Positions 54,842 to 60,000 of a stretch of DNA of 60,000 bases are shown one piece after another. A program made the translations under genes and the position numbers. This stretch comes from Adiantum capillus-veneris. Lineage: Eukaryota > Streptophyta > Polypodiopsida > Polypodiales > Pteridaceae. The first letter of the stretch is position 1, and every line of letters starts with the position of its first letter. The stretch lies in assembly GCA_014529385.2 (NCBI GenBank), contig CM043944.1, forward strand, positions 48,712,768 through 48,772,767. The letters run 5' to 3'. The notes beneath the pieces were generated by a model, which saw only the letters and a list, made by a program, of their open reading frames with translations, was not told the DNA's origin and searched no databases.

Positions 54842-56428
54842 TGTCATAATAATCAATATCTAATTCTCCTAAATGATTTTCTCATATTAAACTGATCATT
54901 TAATGTGGGGAAGGCCAGGGGAGAAAAAGCTAGAATATTGGTTAAGCTAGCAGACCGGCCACAGTAGGGATCCAAAGGAGGGAAAATAGGGATCCAAAGG
55001 GGGGGCCATCTACAAAAGAGCCATGTGCAACAATGGGCTAAAAAGACCCTAAGGTTCAGCCCATTAAGACTTCCAAAATGCTAAGGTTCCAAAATTCAAA
55101 GGTTGTGTCCAAAGGTCAACCCTAGGGAAAATTGGATGCTTTGTGTGTGCCCTAAAAGTCTTTGCACATCCCTACATGGGAGGGGTCGAGCCCTAAAGGT
55201 AGGGGATGAGAGAGAAATCCACACACACACACACATGCTCCCTTTACACAAAGGGAATGAGGGACACATGTCAGCTCCCTAGGCCAGATGCCCACAAGGT
55301 GTGCCCAATTTCTATTGGATGACCCTTGAAGTGGACCAATGAAAATTAAGCTAGAGTAAATCTAGTTTAATTAATTTAAAACCATTTAATAAAAGAAACC
55401 AATGAGAATTAAGTCTCCTAAAAGACTATTGGGCAGTCTCCCAAGGGGTCCAATGAGCATTCAGGAGCCCCATGGCTTGCCTGATTCCTATTGGCCAGGA
55501 GGCAAAGGGGTCCAATGAGAGTTTAGTTTAATTATTTAATTACCTAAAGATCTCACAAAAGGGGAAAGGGGGACACATGTCAGAAGGCTATCACTCATCC
55601 TGCTTAATTGTAATTGGCTTGACTTGGGGAGGGCCAATGAGGCTTCAGGAAGAGCATTTAGCAAGAGGGCTCGCCCAAGAGAGAGAGGGGGCTGATTCTT
55701 ACAAGGCATTATCACACACAGACTCACACAAGCTCATGTGTGAAGAAAGAGAAGACTATCTCTTCCCAAGCTTTAATGGAGAACTCATCACCTACTCCAA
55801 GCTTGTGAGATAGAAGCCTACATCAACACTCTCTTGGCATGTGGATGCAAATCCAACCAAGAGCCAAGCTTCAATGTATGCTCATCTCCTCTACCAAGCT
55901 AATTACTAAGCTAAGCTATGCTACATATGAGTGATTATGTGAGGAGATGTACATCTTTCTCGTAAGATACTCCTTCTTCCTCTGAACCTACTCTCATACC
56001 CTGCTAGCTCTCACCACCTTCGAAGGTGTGTGAGGTCTTGGGTCTGAGAACGGGGATAATTCAATTTGTGTTTGTTAAGTGTTTTGCTTAGTGCATGAAG
56101 TTTCCATCTTCATTGCACTAGCTAGTCTTGAAGGAACACAAAGAATTGTATTGTACAATGTCTCTCTTGATGGGAGAAACCATAATACAAAGCCTTTTGG
56201 AGGGGGGACCGGCTCCATGAAAATCCGGTCCTCAACTGTTGTCAATAGCTTAATTGCTCTCTTTTTTGAAAGTATTGTTGATGCTATCTAACTAGGTGTT
56301 ATGCTTTTTGTTGCTCTCTCCACCCAAGCACTCTTGTAATTCTCATTAGGAATCTATTCTAATGAAATGCCCACTATGTTCATGCTAATTTCCGCTACAC
56401 ATAAGTTATTAGGCCATTAAATGTTACA
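54842..56428 (+). repeat. Gypsy 5' LTR
   Basis: 1587 bp, TGTCATAATAATC to AAATGTTACA. It is related to the inverted solo LTR at 52083-53638 but visibly diverged by substitutions and small indels. Confidence 0.9.
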
Positions 56429-56429
56429 T

Positions 56430-56441
56430 TGGTATCAGAGC
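56430..56441 (+). promoter_or_regulatory. Primer-binding site, initiator-Met type
   Basis: TGGTATCAGAGC one base after the LTR end, the standard plant initiator tRNA(Met) complement. Confidence 0.95.
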
Positions 56442-56843
56442 TCAAGGTTTCTCTTTTCTTGCTCAAGAAGGGAGGTCCTCAAGCTAGCTACAAATGGTTG
56501 GTATTATTAATTGCCTGTGAGTAAGTAGAATAGGGATTTTTCAGTCTTGCAGTGCACCTGCCTTCGTGCAGTTAACGGGGCATCACCGTCGAGAGCTATG
56601 GTCTTAATAGTGGAGTCCTACGGGGCTTGCCTACGGCTCAACCACTATTGAGCTATTAGAAGCTTGACAGGAGCCCGTGCTGTTTTGGTGTCGAAAGACC
56701 CTCTCTTCTATTCCTTGCAATTAATGGTATTCGAGCCGCGTACAGTAGCTTGAGTGCTTTTTCTAAAGGGGTAAAGAGGAGTAGTAACTAGGGCTTGAAG
56801 TGCCAAAGTACACCTAAAAAGTTTACACCTAAAAGTTGTTAGA

Positions 56844-59800
56844 ATGGCTGACAATAGTAAAGAGAGTGAAATTAATGTTGATAACTTTTATTTTGCTCAT
56901 GAGCAAGCTACTAATGATGCTTCAATGCTTGTTAACTATCTTGTTTCTAGGCTTCAACAATCCATGGGCAATCCATCTCTCCAAAGTGAAGTGCAATGGC
57001 AGCTCCGTGCTCACGGGATTCTCCAAGCTCATCACCATGACAAGAGAACACCTAGAAAGCATCCTTGTGAGACTACCAAAAGAGGTCTCTCTCCGATTCG
57101 GGAAGAAGAAGAAAATCCATATGAAGGGCTCAAGAATTTACTTCTTGATGATGCATCTCCTTCCCAAAGGAGAACTCAAGAGCCTCCACTGAAGGAACGA
57201 GAAAGAAGCGAGTCTCCCGCCACCTCGGCGGAGATGGCTCCATGAAGACAGCGGGCTAAATGCTCTCCATCACCACCAAAGCGGAGAAGACCATCACACT
57301 CTTCTCCACGCCATAATTCAAAGAGGTATGATAAAAAGCAAGAGAAGAAAAAGGCGAGAAAGAGGACACCCTCTTCTCCATCTTCTTCATCCTCTTCCTC
57401 TTATGAAAGCTATGGTGAAGACGACAAAGATCAAGACAAGAAAAAGGCGAGAAAGAGGTCACCCTCTTCTCCATCTTCTTCAAATTCTTCACCTTCTGAA
57501 GAAAGTGATGGTGCAACCTTTGAACCATCAAAAAGAAGAGGTCATAGGAAATCCTATGCCGCATGGAAGAGGTCGTCCAAGTTGAAGAAATTCAAAGAGG
57601 GAGGGAAGAGCATCTCTTTCCTTACCTATGATGGTACCTTTGGTGCTACGGACAAAGTCTTGGCCTTTATCCAACAATTCGATGCGGCGTTTGGAGATGA
57701 GGGTTTCACGGAGTCCTCTAAGCTACGCCATGCAGCTATGCACTTTCAAAAGTCCGCCAGACAATGGTGGTCTAGCCTACGAGCCAACGGTGAAGCTCCA
57801 CGAACATGGAAAGCTTTAAGAGCTTCCATTATGAAGTAGTTTTTGGCCACCGATGCCAAAGACAAAGTACTCACCGAATGGCGAAGCTTAAAGCTCTCTC
57901 CCAATGAATCTATCCACAAATATGTAGACAAGTTTTGGGACCTACAACTCAAAGCCACTGTCTTCAAAAAGTTGGATTTTGGAGAGCAAAAGCAACAATT
58001 TTGTGCGGGCTTAACGGAAGAAATTGCGGAGTATGTCAACTCCCAAAGACCACGTACCATATCGGCGGTAATACACCACACTATGGTCGCCTCTCGAATC
58101 AATTTCCAAACGGGGGCAAAAAGAAATAATAAGCCCCCAGAAAATAAGGGTTCCAATGAGCCTAAGGGGAAGGACAATGTCCAAAAGTCTCCTAAGGGCA
58201 ACTCCAACAAAGCTAAAGAGAAGGGAGTTTACAAAGGTAAGAATAAACTCTCTCCTGAAGAGCTTGAGCATTATCATAAGGATAACCGGTGTTTCAAGTG
58301 CGGCGAACAAGGGCATGTGTATCGCGCTTGTCCCCAAAAGAACAACCGCCAAGATCCTCCTAGAGCTTCCTTGGTTGAAATCCAAGAGGAGGAGACTCAC
58401 CAAACTCACCACAAAGGATCTCCTCTATGCCATGCTTGGGGAAAGGTAAGAGAACATGATGCTTTTATTCTCTTTGACCCTGGTTCTACTCACAATTTTA
58501 TATCTATAGAGTTGGCCACCAAGCTAGGAATACAATCCTATGAGATGGGAGATGTCCTACCCGCAGACAGTGCCTTCAAGGGGCAAGAAGCTTCAGTCAC
58601 TCCCTTAATCGGGAAATTGAGGCTTCATGTCCAAGGCTATGTGGACAAAGAGGACTTCTTTATCTCTCCTCTCAAGCATGAGGATGTAATCCTAAGGGCA
58701 CCATGGTTTGACCGCCTGGCTGCCGATGTTAAATTTCCTGAAAGGAGAATCTCCTTTAAGTTCAGGGAAAAAGACATGTATATAGATGCTAAGGAAATGG
58801 GTAACACCATCCTCATTGTACATACACCAGCTTTCAACAAGTCAATAAAGAGCTCTATTTCCGTGTACATGATTTTTGTTAAAGACTCTCAAAATGAACC
58901 TAATGCTTTAGCAAAAGAAAATAAAAGCAACCAAAAGGAATTAGAGTTATCCAATTTTCTCAAGGGGTTTCAAGATGTTTTTATTGACGACATCCTTTGT
59001 GAGCTACCTCCTAAACGAGGTAATGATGACCATGCAATTGAACTTCTTCCAGAAAGTTCACCGCCTAATAAACCTCCTTATAGAGTTTCTCAAGCTCAAC
59101 AAGAGGAGATTATGTGGCAAGTTCATGAGTTAGTTGAGAAGGGTATGGTTAGGCCAAGCTCATCTCCATTTTGCTCACATATGCTATTAGTGCAAAAGAA
59201 AGACGGCACATATCGTATGTGTGTCGACTATAGAGCACTAAATAGGATCACTATCAAGAATAGGTTTCCCGTTCCACGGGTAGAAGACCTATTTGATAAG
59301 CTACAAGGATCGACCTACTTCAGTAGGGTTGACCTAAAAAGTGGCTATCATCAAATAAGGATAGTTGATCAAGACATTGTAAAGACCGCATTTCGTACTA
59401 CATTTGGTCTTTAGGAATACATTGTCATGCCTTTTGGCTTGACCAATGCACCAACCACATTCAACCGCTTGATGGAGAAGCTGTTCAGGCCTCATCGAAC
59501 CTTCACTGGAGTGTTCTTTGATGATATTATCATCTACTCTAATTCATTGGAGGAACACAAGCAACACCTCCAGGTAATATTTCAAGTTTTAAGAGAGAAT
59601 AAAATTTATGTTAATCGAAAGAAAAGTGAATTTTTCTTGCAAGAGATTCATTATTTAGGTCACATTATCTCTCAAGATGGCATCCAAATGCATCCATCCA
59701 AGTTAGAGGTAATAAAAGGATGGCCTAAACCAAGGAATCTGCATGAACTAAGAAGCTTCATAGGTATGTGTACATACTATAGACGCTTCATAGAAAAGTT

Positions 59801-60000
59801 CTCACAAATTGCGGGACCATTACATGACCTAATAAAGAAAAGCGTTAGGTATACATGGTCTGCTAAGGAGAACAATGCTTTCGAAAAGCTTAAAGAAAAG
59901 CTTATCTCTCAACCTGTGCTTACACTACCGGATCTCTCAAAACCATTTGAGGTCCAATGCGATGCTTGTGGTGATTGCCTTGGAGCTGTTTTGCTCCAAG
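56844..60000 (+). pseudogene. Gypsy gag-pol, one frame with three stops, 3' end outside window
   Basis: One continuous frame from ATG 56844 (MADNSKESE) to the window end, with no frameshift, broken by TGA 57243, TAG 57837 and TAG 59412. The N-terminal third includes a basic/serine-rich region with a 31-residue repeat (57351 and 57444). The capsid domain follows (about 57600-58080; SARQWWSSL, ESIHKYVDKFWDL). Then come the zinc knuckle CFKCGEQGHVYRAC (58290-58331), protease with FDPGSTHNFI (about 58473), RT with VDYRALNRI, YFSRVDLKSGYHQI and catalytic FFDDIIIYS (59514-59540), YLGHIIS, and the RNase H start FEVQCDAC (from about 59948). All three stops can be explained by C-to-T or G-to-A changes. 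Confidence 0.93.

Larger units (their letters stand above)
54842..60000 (+). mobile_element. Ty3/gypsy retrotransposon, 5' part (continues beyond window)
   Basis: LTR, PBS, gag, zinc knuckle, protease, RT and the start of RNase H follow in the order of Ty3/gypsy, and the element runs off the window end. gag and pol share one reading frame, as in many chromovirus-type plant elements; the lineage is not settled because integrase is outside. It was inserted in the LTR of the second gag-only element. The 3' LTR, integrase and target duplication must be sought past 60000. Confidence 0.92.

Noticed and set aside
57256-57564. Minus-strand frames opposite the gypsy serine/lysine-rich region
   Set aside because: Antisense to the gag-pol frame and low complexity.
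58470-58500. Protease motif FDPGST as a disabled active site
   Set aside because: To my knowledge a D-P-G variant is common among plant Ty3/gypsy proteases, so it is not good evidence of inactivation.

Overview
This window looks like intergenic, transposon-dominated nuclear DNA of a land plant with a large genome. The evidence is plant-type Ty1/copia and Ty3/gypsy LTR retrotransposons, primer-binding sites of the initiator-tRNA(Met) type, GTAAGT splice donors with a short intron, and many long AC/GT and AG/CT microsatellites. I recognise no intact host gene, rRNA, tRNA or CRISPR array. The lineage (fern, lycophyte, gymnosperm or other) cannot be read from the sequence.

Backbone (1-47185). 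About four copies of an unrecognised long unit (roughly 8-12 kb) lie head to tail: copy 1 at 1-8148, copy 2 at 16909-34600, copy 3 at 34601-39245 and copy 4 at 39246-47185. The unit carries decayed LINE-like pieces, a dead but clearly spliced minus-strand gene with a conserved 83-bp intron, an exon-like ORF intact in two copies, an 82-codon ORF intact in three copies, old internal degenerate repeats and AC microsatellites. The copies differ by deletions and by nested insertions.

Insertions in the backbone. At 8149-16908 there is a three-LTR, two-internal array of a gag-only (non-autonomous) LTR retrotransposon, with flanks from different parts of the unit and no target duplication. At 17948-22076 there is a decayed minus-strand Ty1/copia element (TSD tccat) with gag and one LTR end deleted into an AG microsatellite. 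At 24818-28956 a 4139-bp TG...CA element, most likely a solo LTR (TSD ctaac), contains about ten 152-bp tandem repeats. At 44273-45596 a 1324-bp terminal-inverted-repeat element is flanked by TTAA.

Right end (47186-60000). Elements are nested in layers. A truncated LTR-element 3' end (47186-47543) is interrupted by a second gag-only LTR element on the minus strand (47544 onward, LTR 2825 bp, gag at 50551-51453). Its right LTR was hit by a minus-strand solo LTR (52083-53638) and by a plus-strand Ty3/gypsy element of the same family (54842 to beyond the window) whose gag-pol frame is open except for three stop codons. The opposed gypsy LTRs form a 1.55-kb inverted repeat that could yield hairpin RNA.

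No operon or pathway logic applies. What is recorded here is repeat amplification, insertion, LTR-LTR recombination and decay.
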